A stretch of DNA of 64,000 nucleotides from contig CM066731.1 in assembly GCA_033961575.1 (NCBI GenBank), positions 55,829,501-55,893,500 on the forward strand, given 5' to 3'. Positions 10,669-24,724 of the stretch are shown piece by piece. The position numbers and the translations under genes are program-made. Every line of letters starts with the position of its first letter. The first letter of the stretch is position 1. Under the pieces are notes generated by a model that searched no databases, had not been told where the DNA came from, and saw only the letters and a list, made by a program, of their open reading frames with translations. The DNA is from Aselliscus stoliczkanus. Lineage: Eukaryota; Chordata; Mammalia; Chiroptera; Hipposideridae.

Positions 10669-13600
10669 AACTCCAGACTGGAGATCATGAGAGTGCATCT
10701 GGAAGGTGAAGGATTGAAGAATTGAAAGAGGAACTGAGCTAAGGGAGGATGGGGATGCTTCAGTGAGTGGCCTCCTCAGGAGCCAGTTAGCCTTTGTAAC
10801 AGCATGCTACCTAACCACTCGCTGCTGGGGGCAGGCACTCCTCTGGGCTTCACTTCTCAGAATGGCTATTGTTGACTACATTCACCAATATTTATCCAGA
10901 GATTATGCAGCATCCCCAAACTGTCCCCCACTACGCTCCAAGATGGTAGATGAAAAACACATCTTAACCACTGATAGAAATGTCAGAAAAACAGACAACA
11001 GATTTCAACAATGATTCTTCAGAGTTCATACAAAACAAACACACACACAAAAAGAATCGGTTTGCATTATTCACTTTTTATTCTTTAAAGGCTGACCAAG
11101 AGGCACAAGACAGGGCTTGCTTAGACTAGATGTCTTCACATTATTAGACTTATTGATTGTGACAGTATTTTTGGAAAACAAGAGTAATATCATCTTACTC
11201 TATATCTCCATGTCAAACAGAATGACTAACTTAAAAGAAAAAATAAAAAGAGCAGAAAACATAAAATTCCACCGGTTTTCCAATGTCCCGGGTTTTTTAA
11301 TGTGTTTTTTTTTTCTTTTTTTTTTTTTAAATCCTAACACATGATGGGTAATAGAAGCTTCTTTTTACTGTCAGAGAGATCAAAGACAGGTTGAGAAAAA
11401 ATCCATAAGCAGATGCTGCCCAGTGACAAACCTGAGAGAAGCAGACAGTGGGGCCAGATGTTGGGGTGACCTCTGGTCTGCAGAGCACACTGGCGTGGTG
11501 TTGATTTAGATGGTTGTTGGCAGAAGCTTTAGATTCAGCAGCAGGGGGAAAACTCTAAACTATGGGATCCTTTCCTGCTCTTTCCTATCACTAGAAAACC
11601 TGAGCCCACTGGTCAGTAACGCTGACGGCTGTCAAAGAAGTTGAATTTACCACGCAACCCTGCCAGTAGGTATCACATCAAAAAGGAGTTAGCGGCACGG
11701 ACACAAATATCTTCAGGCTGTGCCATTTTGCATCCCACTCAACTTCCAACAGCTGTTTCTTGAGTGAATACAGACGCAAAATAATTATGTAAAAAGGACA
11801 ACACAGGCAATATGCAGGATGATGTTTACATTTATTACACAAGCATTACTAGAGGATAGAACTAAGAAAGGCTGACACATCTGAAAAGTTAGTGCCCTCT
11901 CAGCAAATCTAATTATTGCCCAGTGAAAGTTCTCTCAACCATCAACTCTGAAAAAGAATGAGAAAGTGTCTTTCAATCAAGCAGAATTACTCAAATCAGT
12001 ACCGCAGACACAAACGCACACACATACGAAACATAATGATGTTACAGTTTGAAAGACTCCTAACACATTATGTGATTATTCCCATCATACACCCAATAGG
12101 AATTTAAAGGATTTTTCTAGTAACCCTAATGTTCTTATTATTGTAATCACTTGTAAATAAGGCAAAAGTCTCAAATCTTCGATTCTGACAGAATTTTAAA
12201 TCTTCGCCATCATACAATGCTAAAACACAGGACATAAATAGAAGCTTGCTTTATCATATTAGATACGATTGAAGACCACACAGTTCTTCTGATGCTTTTA
12301 GACATTTTGTCACTTTACCTGGAGAAATATACACTGCTTATTCTGCATTGCTGCTGATGTCCAGTGCTTGTCAAAACCTATATCTGTCAAGGCCTTCACA
12401 AAGAGTTGCAAAATGACAGATCAGGATGTCTGAATGAATGGAGCCCCAGAAAAAATGGAACAGATAGAAAATTCATGACTCTAAACTACATCAAAGTGAC
12501 TTCTGTGAACATTATGTCAAAAGAACTGTTCATTTTAAGAGTGTTTTTTTAAAATTATATAAACAGTTTTTTGAGTATGAGCTCAATGTAATGAAAAATT
12601 TTTCTTGGTGTACAGTATGATCATCCAAATGTTCTGAAAATACACTTTAGCTCCCAGGAATAAGCAAAATTCTAATAGTAGACACTGTCTGCCAGTTAAA
12701 GCCAATGACATTCAAGAGAGATGTATGAAGATACTATCAGTTTAAAACAGGACAAACCATCTGGTATCAAGGAACAAAAGTATTTTTTTTGCATATTTTC
12801 TGGACCCTACAAATTTCTACAACTGGATTAAATTGTATTCTTCTACAGTCAGTTGTGATCTGTTTTTGTTTTTGCTTAGTGCGACAATTCTAAAACACTT
12901 AATTCTGTGTGATTTTCCTTAATAGGTTTCTTAAGATATCTGGAATTACTTTAATTAAAAAAAATCACTGCAAACCCCTCAAAATACATAATTTCATTAA
13001 ATTATTGCTTTCGAAGGGGAGTAAAAAAATAAATGGCTTATAATGTGCAATACTGCATACGCAGAGCCACTCCATAATCACATTCGAACAGTCATTCACT
13101 GAAAGATATATGAGTTGCATAAATCTAGAAATGACCACTCTCCCATTTTAATTCCCAACACCTTTCAGGGAGGATGGCTGGCACCTGGTGCTAGAACCCG
13201 GGCAACTTGATATCCCATTGCTCTTATGTCACTGAAATGAACAGGATGAACGACCTTGTGAAGTCTTCACTTTACCATGGACTAGACAATGTGTGTATCT
13301 ATAGAGCAGACAGGAGGGGAAAATACAGATAGTCCACCACACACACACATGATGCACACACGTACACACACACCCACAGGCACCCATGCATGAACAGTCA
13401 CACACGCACCTGAAAGACGGATCAAACATGCAATCCCACCATCGTCACACAATGGTCTGTGATTCTGTCCATCAGTTACCCTACTTTACTTAGCTAGGAT
13501 TTAATAATTTTTCCACCGGTCCTTTCTAACAGCTGCCCTTACAGAGACCATCTACAATCTCTATACTAGTGGCTACTGGTGGGGTACACACATCCAGTTG

Positions 13601-16600
13601 CAAAAAAAAAGTCCATTATTTGTTACCAGAAAGGTTTGCTTACCTCCATAATGACAAAAGAGCTAAAACATAATGACTACTTCCAGTTTTGAGAGAAGAA
13701 GCTTGCTTCAAAACGGACCCTTGCATTGTGCCTAAATATGGATGGGAAGTGCCGTCCATTAACATAAAAGTAGGACAAGATTGCCATTTCTTATTAGAGG
13801 AAGAACTCAATAAATCTTGTGTCCTACTTACGAAAAGATGTTTATTACCTGTAAGTGTACAGAGGTGTGGGCTTCACAGCAGCCGTGATTGGTAATAAGC
13901 TTCTTGCTCTCATTTACACTGATAGCAAGCATTAGTGAAGATATATGCATTTCATTTCATGGTTCAGAAAGAACAAAGTATATGTATATGTGATAGCAGT
14001 GGGTGGTTAATGAAATGGTCTGACAAACATAAGCTAATACATAATCATACCAGAATGTGCACTGGCACACCTGTTCCTGCTTCCCAGCCTTGCAATCCTT
14101 CAGGAAAAGTTACCATGCTCCAGGATGGAAGCCACTACTAGTTAGACATCAATATGCTCCGAGGAAATTTTAGTCACTTTTTTTTCTGTTGTTGTTGCAA
14201 TCACTAAAGGGTGGCTATTTTTAATGATATCAAATCTCTTCTGCTTGTGTCCTAAGAGTAATGAAAACTTCACACATGCATGAAGCTCCAGTAATTATTT
14301 TAAACTGCCTTCTGTTGTCCCCCAGAGGAACACGGTGGTATTTGTTTGATGCAGTTTAATTAGTGTCAGGGTAATTAATGCTATGCTATCTACATGAGAT
14401 CAAAACCCTTTCTTTGTAACACTCTGGTAACTAAGAACTAAGAAAAGGATGCGTTTTTGAAAACGTCGAGGCATGGTGTTAGCCTGGGTGCATGAGTGAG
14501 GTGACTGGCTGGTCCCTTTCTCCACGCCTCGCCCAAATGGCAATTTCAGTCCCTCCCAGGACAGGATGAGACCAGTAATGCGTTGGAACCACACTGTCAG
14601 GCATATACAACCCGGTGGCTCCTATGGAATGAAAGTCTTTTTTTATGGGTATAATCAAATTAACTAAAACATTCACGGTCACCAGGCACCTTTCTCCAGA
14701 ATTTAATCCTTTAATAATGAAATAGTAAACTTTCACACTGACGGAGAGAGAGCTGGAGCCCCTTGTAAAAGGGTGTGATATTACCATGCGCTGATATATT
14801 TTTTTCCAAATACAAGAATCATTGGTTTAATGAATGAATGTGATTCTGCTTAAGTGCCTGAATAAAATTTGCATTTAATAGTATAGGTATAGATATTCTC
14901 TCTATTTGATAATAATATTGAGAGAAAAAACAGAGATAGGCAAGGAGAGAAGTTAAGTACACAAAAATTCTAGACACACACATAATGTGCAGTACCATAA
15001 ATCCTTTTAACTGTTTCTTTGGTAATAAGCAACGGTAGTATAAATCTCCCAACACACAAACTCGAGCTGATCACAGGCTTAAGGAAATGGCTCCAGTTAT
15101 CTTGACTGGATAAATGATTATATCCTAGAGGGTATCCAGTTTCTAATAAAGCACGGTGGCTAACAAACAAAAATAAAAAGATCAACCATCTTTATTTTGC
15201 AACAGACAAAATTACAGGCTGCATAAGATAGACACAATGGCACTGAATTTATTTTCACTCCCAAAAATGCACCGTGCAATGTTCATTTTGGAAGACCAGT
15301 GCTTTACCACAATGATGATAACCAGCATTAGACTGATAATATTTTTTATGGGAAGGGGAGGCTTAATGGCATACATCTAAAAAATAAACATAACTGGTTT
15401 AAAGTCAACTCAAGTGGATTTAGCCCATTATAGGTATAAGTATACTAAGCATGAAAATAACCTCTGTGCTGCATAAGAAATGAACAAAGGAAAATACTTC
15501 TAGAAGGCACGAATGTTAAGTTGATAGTAGTCTATAGTAGTTATGAAATTGGGTTTCTACCTATCTGTGGCTGAAATTAAGGTTAACGCTATAAAAGAAA
15601 TTTCACTAGCTCAGGCTGGCGGGGTATCACCCCCTAAGAGGGCGTGTGCAGAATGCATCTTCTTGAGGTCATTTATTACTGAGTACCTAGTGGGATCAGC
15701 TGACTAGCAAAATATGTTCTTTTGCCTCCTCAGTTCTGCTTCCTGCAACTTAGTTGTTTATCAATTAAAGTGATAAATACAAGTGACTTTGATACCACAA
15801 GAAATGCATTATGTAGTAAAGTAACCTCCAGGAACCCTGCCATAAGAACAGCGTGCAAAGTTCAACAACTGTGAAGGAACTATTAAAGAGGACACACAAA
15901 CAAGTGACCTTGACTGACAAACGCACTTCATTCTGGCAATAAACAGCGGTGGTGCTGATAACTGTTCATTGGCGCAGAGAGTAATTACCTATCTGTCAGC
16001 GTTGCTGGTGTGTGCGAAATAGTATAAATGAAACATACATAATGTAGGGCAATAATATCGGGCATGCAGAACCTAATGTATTATCATCATTCTCAGGACT
16101 CAGGTTTATGTGGCTGCCACCACTGAGTAAATGCCTTCTAGCCATGATAATTTCATTCTAATCTCTGTTCCATATTATAATTTTCATAGCTAAAAGATAC
16201 TGAGGAGCAATACGTTTCAATCAAGGGCTAAATAGAACACAACCTGTAACTGGGTGTTTTAGACACCTATAGATATTTTTTCTTTTAAAAAATTTAGTCA
16301 ATTTATAAAGAGACTGGAATAAGCTATAAATTTATGGGTGACAAACCCTGTCTGTACCAATGTCATCATGTTGGAGATGGGCTGAAAGGGGCTGGGAGCT
16401 TTCTCTCTCATTGCTCTCAACAATACAAAAGTCTATCTTTTTAAATGTTTCTGTTCTGTTCTCAAATATAAAGCAAGAATGCATTGTTGGACAAAATAAA
16501 AGATAGCCCCTATTCAATAGGAGAAAAACAATCACCTAGTTTCTAAGACAAATGATCTTGATTTGCATGAACTGCTTAACTGTACAACCGAAGTACAAAA

Positions 16601-19140
16601 TAATCCCCCTCATCATGATACTCCACTATTCTTATAAAACTGGCTGACCCTTGCATGCTTGATTTTTTCCTTTAATGCAAATGTAATTTGATGACACCTC
16701 TAAATCACATGTAACACCATACAAAAGAAACCAGGAAAATCTAAGTAGCAGCTAGGCTGGCAGGACAAACCGTTGTTTCAAGAATGAAGCATGAGAAGCC
16801 CTCACGGTTAGCAGGGTGAACAAGAGAAAGCAACGTATCCCAAACTACATAATAGAAACAGCTGCTGGTCAACCGGCTCTGTCATTCAGAAAGGGAAGAG
16901 AATATATGAATACTGAGCAAACACACTGGATTGTTTGAATCTAGTCCTCTTAGTTAGTTTTACAGCAAGAATGTATATTTTGGAAACGTTAGGGCAGACT
17001 GAAGTAGTAATTAGTGCAATAGTCTGCCTTTTTAAAGAAAAGTTTTAACTGAATGTCTAATGTCACATCACATGAGTGACTTTTAACTATGGAAGGACCT
17101 CATCTTCATTCTTTAACTTTTTGTTTGCTGGTTTCTCAAAAGTGGTTTTCTAAAATTAATATTGTAGGTGATAAATGAAGTCCGGATAGGAGATTAGACA
17201 AGCCAGAGGAAATAGCTCAAGTTTTCCTTCAGCATTAGCCTTTTGTCTCTTCATTTTTCCTTCTATATTCCTAGTCAGGGGAGAAAGCAATTAAAAGCTA
17301 ACTAATACTAAGCTGTTAGGGATAATGCTATATTAATTTTCAGAGAAGCCCTTCTATTTTAAAGAAAAGGCAAGGCTGACATAATCCTAAACATGAAGAA
17401 ATTTTTAAAAATATTTTTTTAGTTGCTCAGGTCATGACATTAAGTAGCTCATCCATTCTATTCATGCATCACCCCACTAGATTCTATGGCTAGCCCAATT
17501 CAGAAAATATTTTACCCAATTTCAACCAAACCTGCTATTTCAGGATACCCTATCAAAAGGCATATCTGGTAGATGAATAATGTCTGTAAGTTCCACAGGT
17601 AGATCTTAATCATCACAGCAGGTTCTGCATTTGATTAATATAATACTCCTTACCTGAGTAACCTGTCTTTCTTGATGTGTACCATCCTATGTGTTTTACA
17701 TGTAGGTTTGAGAATATAGTATATATCAGAATATAGGGCATTTTCAGGAAAAGGTATTATCCTATTTCATTGAGTCTAAAAATAATAGCACATTTTATAC
17801 ATCTTGCTTCTTTGAAATTGCTTCTTGTAGTCTCTGCCAGACAGGTGGCAGCTTTTGACACCTTTGGTAAGATCAAGAGTGTCCAGCATCAAAGCATCTC
17901 ACACTTGACTCCTGCATTCAATGAAATACAATATTTCATGCTATTCTGGCTTTGAGGAACATCTGTTCACATTTATCTTACAATGGTCCTGATGACAATC
18001 ACACCTTAACAAAATATCCAACCAAATAATATGCTTATGTTGAGATAGGTTATGTCTGTGTGACACCAAAACATCTTGTTAATTAATTAAATCAAAAACT
18101 AGCTGACTTAACAGGGGAAATAATCAACTAAACTTACTATGGTTCTACTGACTGTATTAGGACCTTATGCACCTTGCTTGGGATATATTCAGGCATTTAT
18201 CACTGTGGCCAGCTCAATAACTAAGCATTGTCACATTTATTGGTGGGACAGAGTCAGTGGACTCTTTTACTCATCTCCAGCTGCAGCAAAGGGACAGCTG
18301 ACTTCCTCCCTCCACATCAGAAGTGTGGCCCTACGGATCAAGTGTGTCTGATGGGCTGTGTCTTGTAACTATGGTGTCTTAGGGTGGTAGAAATACTGAG
18401 AACTAGTGGAGAATATAGTCTGCATAGTTCAAAACAATTGGGTTGGGGGGAACCTCATTTTCATAATTTTCTCAAATAGCCCCAGGTACATTTATCTACA
18501 AATGTGATTACAATCAAGTTGTTTATTGACTCCTTATACACCAGAAAATGGCTATTGCATTTCACAGACATTATTCTCAATGCTTGAAACCTAACTTCTT
18601 TCAATGAATGTGTTGGATAAATGAATGAATCAATGAGTAAATGAATAGTATTCTCTTCATTAGGTTAGCTATTTTTTAAAAAATGTATATCCTAATTTGA
18701 TGTTGCAAAACGCATGCAAAAAAAAATCTCAAAACGTTAAACGCAAAGTACTCTATCATGTTCTTTGGTGTTAGAACTTTTTTTTTGTAATGGAATTATG
18801 TAGGATTGATGGTTTTGCAGTTAAAGTACACTTTTAAATCAGAAATTAACTTTTAATATATGGCTTGGTGATGATAATACTGAGATATGTAAGGTGTAGT
18901 TGCCTTCTTATAGGCAATATACTTGATTAATTTTGAACAATTTAACAGTGAAAGATTAATTAAGAATTTCATCCAGTACAGGCCATCTTTCTTTTCCAAT
19001 TACATTCCTTTAGAGCCACTATAACTGTTTTAATAACTGTACTGAAAATGCTAGAAAGTATCAAGATAATACAGTGATTCAGCAAGAACAATAAAATTCA
19101 GAAACATGGCACTTTGATATTTGGGTCATTTAACACTGTA

Positions 19141-19141
<1 letters not shown>
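10669..19141. other. Long transposon-poor single-copy stretch
   Basis: Across about 8.5 kb I recognise no SINE, LINE-1, MITE or mariner, only a CA-rich tract at about 13339-13402. Sequence complexity is ordinary, with AT-rich, homeodomain-type TAAT/ATTA motifs common. Open frames here are short, several begin without ATG, and none resembles a known protein. The scarcity of insertions could reflect regulatory constraint or chance, which conservation data would decide. Confidence 0.5.
13339..13402. repeat. CA-rich degenerate microsatellite
   Basis: Short CACACA runs are interrupted by GATG, GTACA and CCCACAGGCACC segments. Confidence 0.8.

Positions 19142-19183
<42 letters not shown>
19142..19183. 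repeat. (AC)n microsatellite
   Basis: An essentially perfect run of about 20 AC dinucleotides. Confidence 0.95.
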
Positions 19184-19185
<2 letters not shown>

Positions 19186-19256
19186 CGTTCTGAACTCCAA
19201 CAGGTTATTATAACCCAGAAACTCTAAAACCAGCCTTAAATTGTTTAATTTATATA

Positions 19257-19338
19257 TTGGGTTGTTGGAAAAGTCATGATGTATTTTTTTCTATGGTTTT
19301 TGTTGCAAAAATGTGTCATGACTTTTCCAACAACCCAA
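19257..19338. mobile_element. 82-bp mariner-derived MITE
   Basis: The terminal inverted repeats TTGGGTTGTTGGAAAAGTCA and TGACTTTTCCAACAACCCAA surround a short loop, with TA at 19255-19256 and 19339-19340. It is near-identical to the copy at 822-902, and its ends match the full mariner at 48354-49637. It is non-coding. Confidence 0.9.
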
Positions 19339-19340
19339 TA

Positions 19341-20018
19341 AAAACTACTTTTGTTACATATCTATTTGAAAACACTTTGCTAGATAAGGCAAACACTACT
19401 AAGAACTTCCCTAATTAAATTCTAATAGATTACAAGCTTATAATAAGATTTCTCTCTGAAATTATATTCAGTAGAATTATTTGAACAAAAGTATATACCC
19501 TAGTGAGCTGTATACTTGATCCTAACTCAAGGAAATTTTAGAGTATAAAGGTTAAGGTGAAGTTAGAGTTCATGGTAAAAGTGATTATGAGACTGAGTAA
19601 AATGTGGTAATAACTAGTATAACTCGTTAATTTAGCAGCTCTTTTTTACTCTTAAGATAGGAAGATACTTGTTCTCGAAACAATCATTCTTCCCATATAC
19701 TAACAAAAAATTGTTAGTAATTTAGGTATGTAACTTCTCATCTTTCCAACTTAGGTAATCAGCATCCTAATTCTAACAGAAGAGAGGCAGTTGTCAAAAG
19801 TTTAGCAATTAAGAAAGTTTTCTTCACTGATTTGGTTTCTGATAAGCAGGTTGTAGCAAGAAATCTTGGATGCCTCAGGACAATACAAATAAGTTCTTGT
19901 CCTAAATAACAGCTCTAGTTATTTATCAATAGAATTAAATTAGGTCCATTTCATCTCCTATCAAAACTATCAAAATAACCCCATAAACAGAGATGTTGCT
20001 TGACAGAGAGGCTGCCCA
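19341..20018. other. Single-copy AT-rich DNA
   Basis: Nothing recognisable was seen. Confidence 0.4.
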
Positions 20019-20019
20019 G

Positions 20020-20180
20020 CATCACCACCATCAACAGGCTTTACCAGGAAGACCTGGGTTGCAACTGTCTCAGCTATTCACATTACACACGTGTCTTACC
20101 TCTTTGAACCACAGTGACAGTAATGCCTTATAGGTACATAGTTAGCCCTCCAGAAATGAGAACAATGATTATTATCAGGA
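20020..20180 (+). mobile_element. MIR SINE relic
   Basis: A MIR-like order is visible: GAAGACCTGGGTTGCAACTG (degenerate B-box region), then CTTACCTCTTTGAACCACAG and a short stretch with AATGCCTTATAGG. Divergence is strong. Confidence 0.6.
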
Positions 20181-21478
20181 AAATATTTTCTTAAAACAAG
20201 GCATTTAGATTGCTATCGAAACCGGAATTGAGCAATCCATCTTAATGCCATCTAGTAGCTCACAGAGAGTTTGTATTAGACACCTTGAGTGACTCAGCTT
20301 TCAACAATAATACATTAGTATGAATTTAGAATCTATACCTGAATAACTCAAACTGCATATGCTATGCAACATATGTGTGCGCCAAACAAGCCTTCAAGAG
20401 AGAAAATGAAAGTCTGAGAGTTCTACTAAGATAATACTTTCATCCTTAACGGAGTTCATTTTCATTTAGATTTGAGGGTCCCTTGACACCAAACAAAATG
20501 AATATCCAAGCCAACATTATTTCCCAAATTCCAGAGTCTATTATCTATCTCAATATGTTTGTCTGAATTAAGGCCACATCCCCCCAATAACTGGCTAGTA
20601 AATCAGCTTTCTGATGTCATCTCCAGATGAAGTTTGTTCCTAGGCAAAAGAATAAACCAAATTGTGCTTTTTTGGTACCAAAGAGTCACCTCTTCCTCTC
20701 TTTCGAGTGAATGGAGATCTCACAAACTCAGTCAGACTATAGCTGTTTAAAAACTCAATAGAATCTACTGCAAGGGTGACTTGCAAACAAAAGTCAGTCA
20801 CTGGGAATGGCATTCACTGTCATTTTAAATGAAGTCTCCTGAATCACTACCACGGCAGGGCTCTATTAGATAGTTATTCCCAACTTATACTAGTAAACCA
20901 TTTCACCAAAACACTAACATTTTATTGATATAGTTTAGTTTTTTTGCTTATATTTTTTCGATTCTAACTTGTTTTTTGAAAGACTTAAAATCTGAAGTTC
21001 AAAATAAAATTCTCTGTACTGTGACCAGTCATAAACTCTAGACTTCTGAAGAAGGTTTATTGGTCAATATACATAAGAAATGGGGCCAGTTTTTATAATT
21101 CACTACAAAAGTATATTTGGAAATAGAGTGATAGACATGGGCATATGATTGGCAGTGAAGAGAGGAAGAGAGATGGAGGGAAACTGTGCTTGGAATCAGA
21201 AGTGCTAATTACATGATTCTAATCCCCTCAGGGTTGCTGTTGTTTCTTTCCCAGCATCCAGCTATGTGCAATGGCCTCTGGGAACAGTGGCTACAGGCAG
21301 GAAGGCAAAGGAGATGGCCTTTCCTGGCTTGTCCGATTGTGTGTCAATTTGTCTTAATTCACAAGTCATGTGAATTGAATCACACTTTGGGCAACAGAGT
21401 ATAAATCTTATCTAAACTAACATTTGAGTTCTGAGTGTAAATTTGATCTCATCTCTATATTTCACTTAGGATTATAAA
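20181..21478. other. Single-copy DNA
   Basis: No exon or young transposon was recognised. The open frame at 21186-21404 has no family resemblance. Confidence 0.4.
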
Positions 21479-21489
21479 AGATTTGAATG

Positions 21490-21567
21490 TGGCTTGAGAT
21501 GCCAGTGGCCCCGGTTCGGATCCCACATATGAGGGCCAGTGACACTGCCCTCTAAAGAAAAAAAAAA
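21490..21567 (+). mobile_element. Short tRNA-derived SINE, 5'-truncated
   Basis: It begins within the head at GGCTTGAGATGCCAG, carries a B-box-like GGTTCGGATCC, ends GCCAGTGACACTGCCCTC, and has an A tail. Flanking repeats ATTTGAATG (21481-21489) and ATTCGAATG (21568-21576) differ by one base. Confidence 0.85.
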
Positions 21568-21576
21568 ATTCGAATG

Positions 21577-22415
21577 AAATACCAACTTTACTCTTTATTG
21601 AGTTGGGAGGTTCTAGGATATCACCTTTCTCTGCACTTTGTCCCCATAGCTGCTACCAGTTCACCCTATGTGGTGAAACATTCTTATTCCACTCTCACCA
21701 TCAGCCAATAGCCCACCACTTTTCTTTGGTATTTTGTAAAACTTTTTAATCATACTTTTATTGTATAGGAAATGTTTAAGGAAAGAAGTCTCCAATGAAA
21801 AACCACAAAAGTATGAATAAAACATGTTTTAAAAGTATAATGTCAATATCAAGACTATTAAGCAGTCTAGACATTTCAGTTTGTTGCTTTATGTACTGTG
21901 TGTGATGTCCTCCCATTTAGCCATTTGATGATGAAGACGGAATAGTTTATAGAAGGTGACTGAAGAGATGCCATATAATAAAATGAAAAGACACATGAAA
22001 ACATTCAGAAGAAATAATAAAAGAAGTCTAAAAAACAAAATGTGCAAACAAGTTTAGAGGGGCTAAAGTATTCTATGGTTATTGAAATATGATACCTCTC
22101 CCTTGATCACCATGAACTCAATGAGAGTTTCTGAAATGATACCATAATTTTCATATTCAATATTTTAATGACTTTTAAAATTTAACTTATTTTTCTGAAT
22201 TAATGTTTTATTCGAAATTCATTATGTTTTTAAATATGGCTTAAAAATAGTCTGCATTCTTGAATGTATATAAGTATATACAATATATGCATTCCGATTT
22301 ATTAAATATTTAATACTAAAAGTATTCATTATTAAAATCACAGCACATATAGCAAAATCATAATTGAAAATATTTATATAACCTTTTCCTTCAAATAAAG
22401 CCTGAAGATATTTGT
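21577..22415. other. Single-copy AT-rich DNA
   Basis: No feature was recognised. Confidence 0.4.
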
Positions 22416-22451
22416 GAATGTGTGTGTTTTTGTGTGTGTGCATGTGTGTGT

Positions 22452-22497
<46 letters not shown>

Positions 22498-22508
22498 AAG
22501 ACACACAC
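22416..22508. repeat. Compound (TG)n/(TA)n/(CA)n microsatellite
   Basis: TG-rich sequence, then a pure TA run (about 22456-22486), then CACACACA. The TG and CA flanks could pair across the TA core as an imperfect palindrome. Confidence 0.9.
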
Positions 22509-22638
22509 AAATTCAAATAATGCATTCATTATTACTTAGAATGTATGGAAATGTATTAATGAAATGTATTAATGAAAATTATTAAGAAACTAGAATTCTG
22601 GAACTTATAAGGCTGTTCATAAAAAACTGGACAATTTT

Positions 22639-22741
22639 TGGGCTGGCCGAGTGGCGCGGTGGTTAAGAGCTGGCTTGGGACCCCAGCGGCCCCGGTTCGG
22701 GTCCTACATATGAGGGCCAGTGACACTGCCCTCAAAAAAAA
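22639..22741 (+). mobile_element. Short tRNA-derived bat SINE
   Basis: The full head GGGCTGGCCGAGTGGCGCGG, a B-box-like GGTTCGGGTCC, the end GCCAGTGACACTGCCCTC and a pure A tail are present. The flanks share AAACTGGACAATTTT against AAACTGGAAAATTTT (one mismatch), which marks target duplication. The clean tail suggests a relatively young copy. Confidence 0.92.
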
Positions 22742-22759
22742 AAAAACTGGAAAATTTTC

Positions 22760-23258
22760 TATGTTCCTTATTTTGAGTGTGTATTTTACAAAGAATGAAG
22801 CACTTCTTAAAGGTACTAACAGATACCTTTGGGCTAGTCTGCATGAAGCCCATAATTTGTGTTACAAGCACAAGAAAAAGAATAAATGGTATAAACCATG
22901 TATTGCTTTTTAAAAGAATAAAAAAAGAAATTATCAACAGAGAAAAGTGTTCTCCTCAGAAGAACTTAAGCCTTGAAAACAAAGCAGAACAGATCTCAAA
23001 GGATTTGATTTCTGAGTCAGCTTCCCTATGTTGATTTTTATGTCTCAAGAGATATTTCACTTCATATTTCACCACAGGATTTGGTTGACAGTTTTCTGTA
23101 GGCTGCATCAAACATAGTGCTAGCAGATAAGAACAATGGTACTCAGTTCATTTTTCAAGCCATAGACGATTACAGTAGATTCAGTCTCACTGACTGCACA
23201 GTTTCAGACCAGGCTCTGTGACTCTGGAGTCCCCATCCCCTCCTAGCCTAGCAGTGTC
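22760..23258. other. Single-copy DNA
   Basis: No feature was recognised. Overlapping short open frames here include SINE-derived sequence and are not genes. Confidence 0.4.
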
Positions 23259-23259
23259 A

Positions 23260-23464
23260 CCAGCCAAGTCTTCCTAAAGCACAGATCTGAATAGTCTCTC
23301 CAAAACTCCCAATGGCTTCCCACAGTGCAGATAAAACTCATCTTCTTTAAAGTGGAGTCTGAGGCATCTACTATCTTGGCTCTAACTTACTTTTAAAACA
23401 TCACTCATCCCTGAAGTCCAATTAGACCAAACTGTTCGCCATTCCCTAAACTTGCCGCAAATTT

Positions 23465-23505
<41 letters not shown>

Positions 23506-23900
23506 GTCTCTCTGTCTCTCTGTCTCTCTGTCTCTCTCTTTTTTTTCTCACATGGTTGCCTTTGCGCTGACATTGTTTCAAGACCAACCTACTCATTTGG
23601 CAAAGTCAAATGTCACTTCTTTTTCATTTGTTCATTCATCATTCAATTGTGGAGTAAATTCTGTTCAAGCAATTCCTGTATGGCAGGCACTGTGTTAGGC
23701 CCTTTTTCTAGGGCCGTTTTTACATTCCCAATTCTTCTAATCCTAATTAGAAGCAATCTTGCTTTCCCCTGAATCCTACTAGCACCTTGTCCCTCAGTCA
23801 GAACACTTAGCATATTTAGATTCAGAAACCTGCTTCATATGTCACTGCAGGGCCACAGTGCCTGGCACATAGTAGCAACTCAATCACTTTCATGAATGGA
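23260..23900 (+). mobile_element. Ancient L2-type LINE relics, interrupted
   Basis: CCCAATGGCTTCCCACAGTGCAGATAAAACTCA and the following segment look like the L2 3' region. After a CT-rich microsatellite, AGTGCCTGGCACATAGTAGCAACTCAAT (about 23860-23885) matches the L2/MIR terminal signature. The middle (about 23600-23720) resembles another old interspersed repeat with a GGCAGGCACTGTGTTAGG segment. Boundaries are approximate. Confidence 0.55.
23464..23546. repeat. (CT)n / (TCTG)n polypyrimidine tract
   Basis: A pure TC run passes into alternating TCTCTG units and ends in a T-run. All pyrimidine on one strand except sparse G, it creates spurious SLSL and RERE-type open frames on the two strands. 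Confidence 0.95.
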
Positions 23901-24720
23901 TCAATCAGTGGTCGAGTTACAGATGAATATGTAAATATAAAGCACTTTGTAAAATATTGATAATATATGTTTTTATTTATATTATATTTATTAAGGATAT
24001 ATAATATATACATATAGAAGTTGTAGAGGGTTCTGCTACAACTTCTTGAATAGCAGAATCACTGCAAACCTGGTCTCTATTTTTATCCACTTCACAGCTG
24101 AGTGCAAATGATTCCTGGATTTGTAGCCTCATGGCTCTGGGACCAGTCAATGCAGGGCAGCCCATCACTACTGCTGTCTGGGAAGAGGCAAATGGTGGCT
24201 CTACAAAGAGGATAAAATATCAGGGAAGGCTGTCCTCTTAGTGTTGATCTTGTCATATGTCCCTCTTGGAGGAGCCCTGCCTTAGAGAAGGAAGCCAAGG
24301 TGTGCAGAAAAAGTCCCCATGTGCATCTCCACCGGTCATTCAACCTTCTCTCTGACTCAGCTTTTAGTTACTTCTTTGGAGAACCGGCTAAACTGGCTAA
24401 GTGGGGCACTGACCATTCTGTAAGGCAGACACTAAGAAGGTACTCTTGTGAGGGTTCTTTTAAATTCCACATATTCTTATACTATGCCTTCTTTCCAGAA
24501 AATAATGTAGAATTTGATTTGAATCTTCCAAATAAGGCTTGCTCAGAAAGCCATCTATTCAGTCATCAAATCAACAATGCTAATTGCAATTTACAATGTG
24601 CATTGTTGCATATGCTAATAGTCTTATTATAGTCCTTCAATAATACAGATTTAAAATTATTTGTCTTGCTGACTATGTCTCATTTTCATAAATACTTAAA
24701 AAAATGATTTCATGGCTATC
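23901..24720. other. Single-copy DNA
   Basis: No recognised feature. The longest frame (24300-24632) shows no known domain. Confidence 0.4.
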
Positions 24721-24724
24721 CTCA

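Noticed and set aside
22639..22712. tRNA gene
   Set aside because: The A- and B-box-like motifs belong to a SINE head with an A tail and target duplication; the same head recurs in several copies here.
23382..23772. Long frames rich in Ser-Leu or Arg-Glu on the two strands
   Set aside because: They are translations of the CT-repeat at 23464-23546, not coding sequence.
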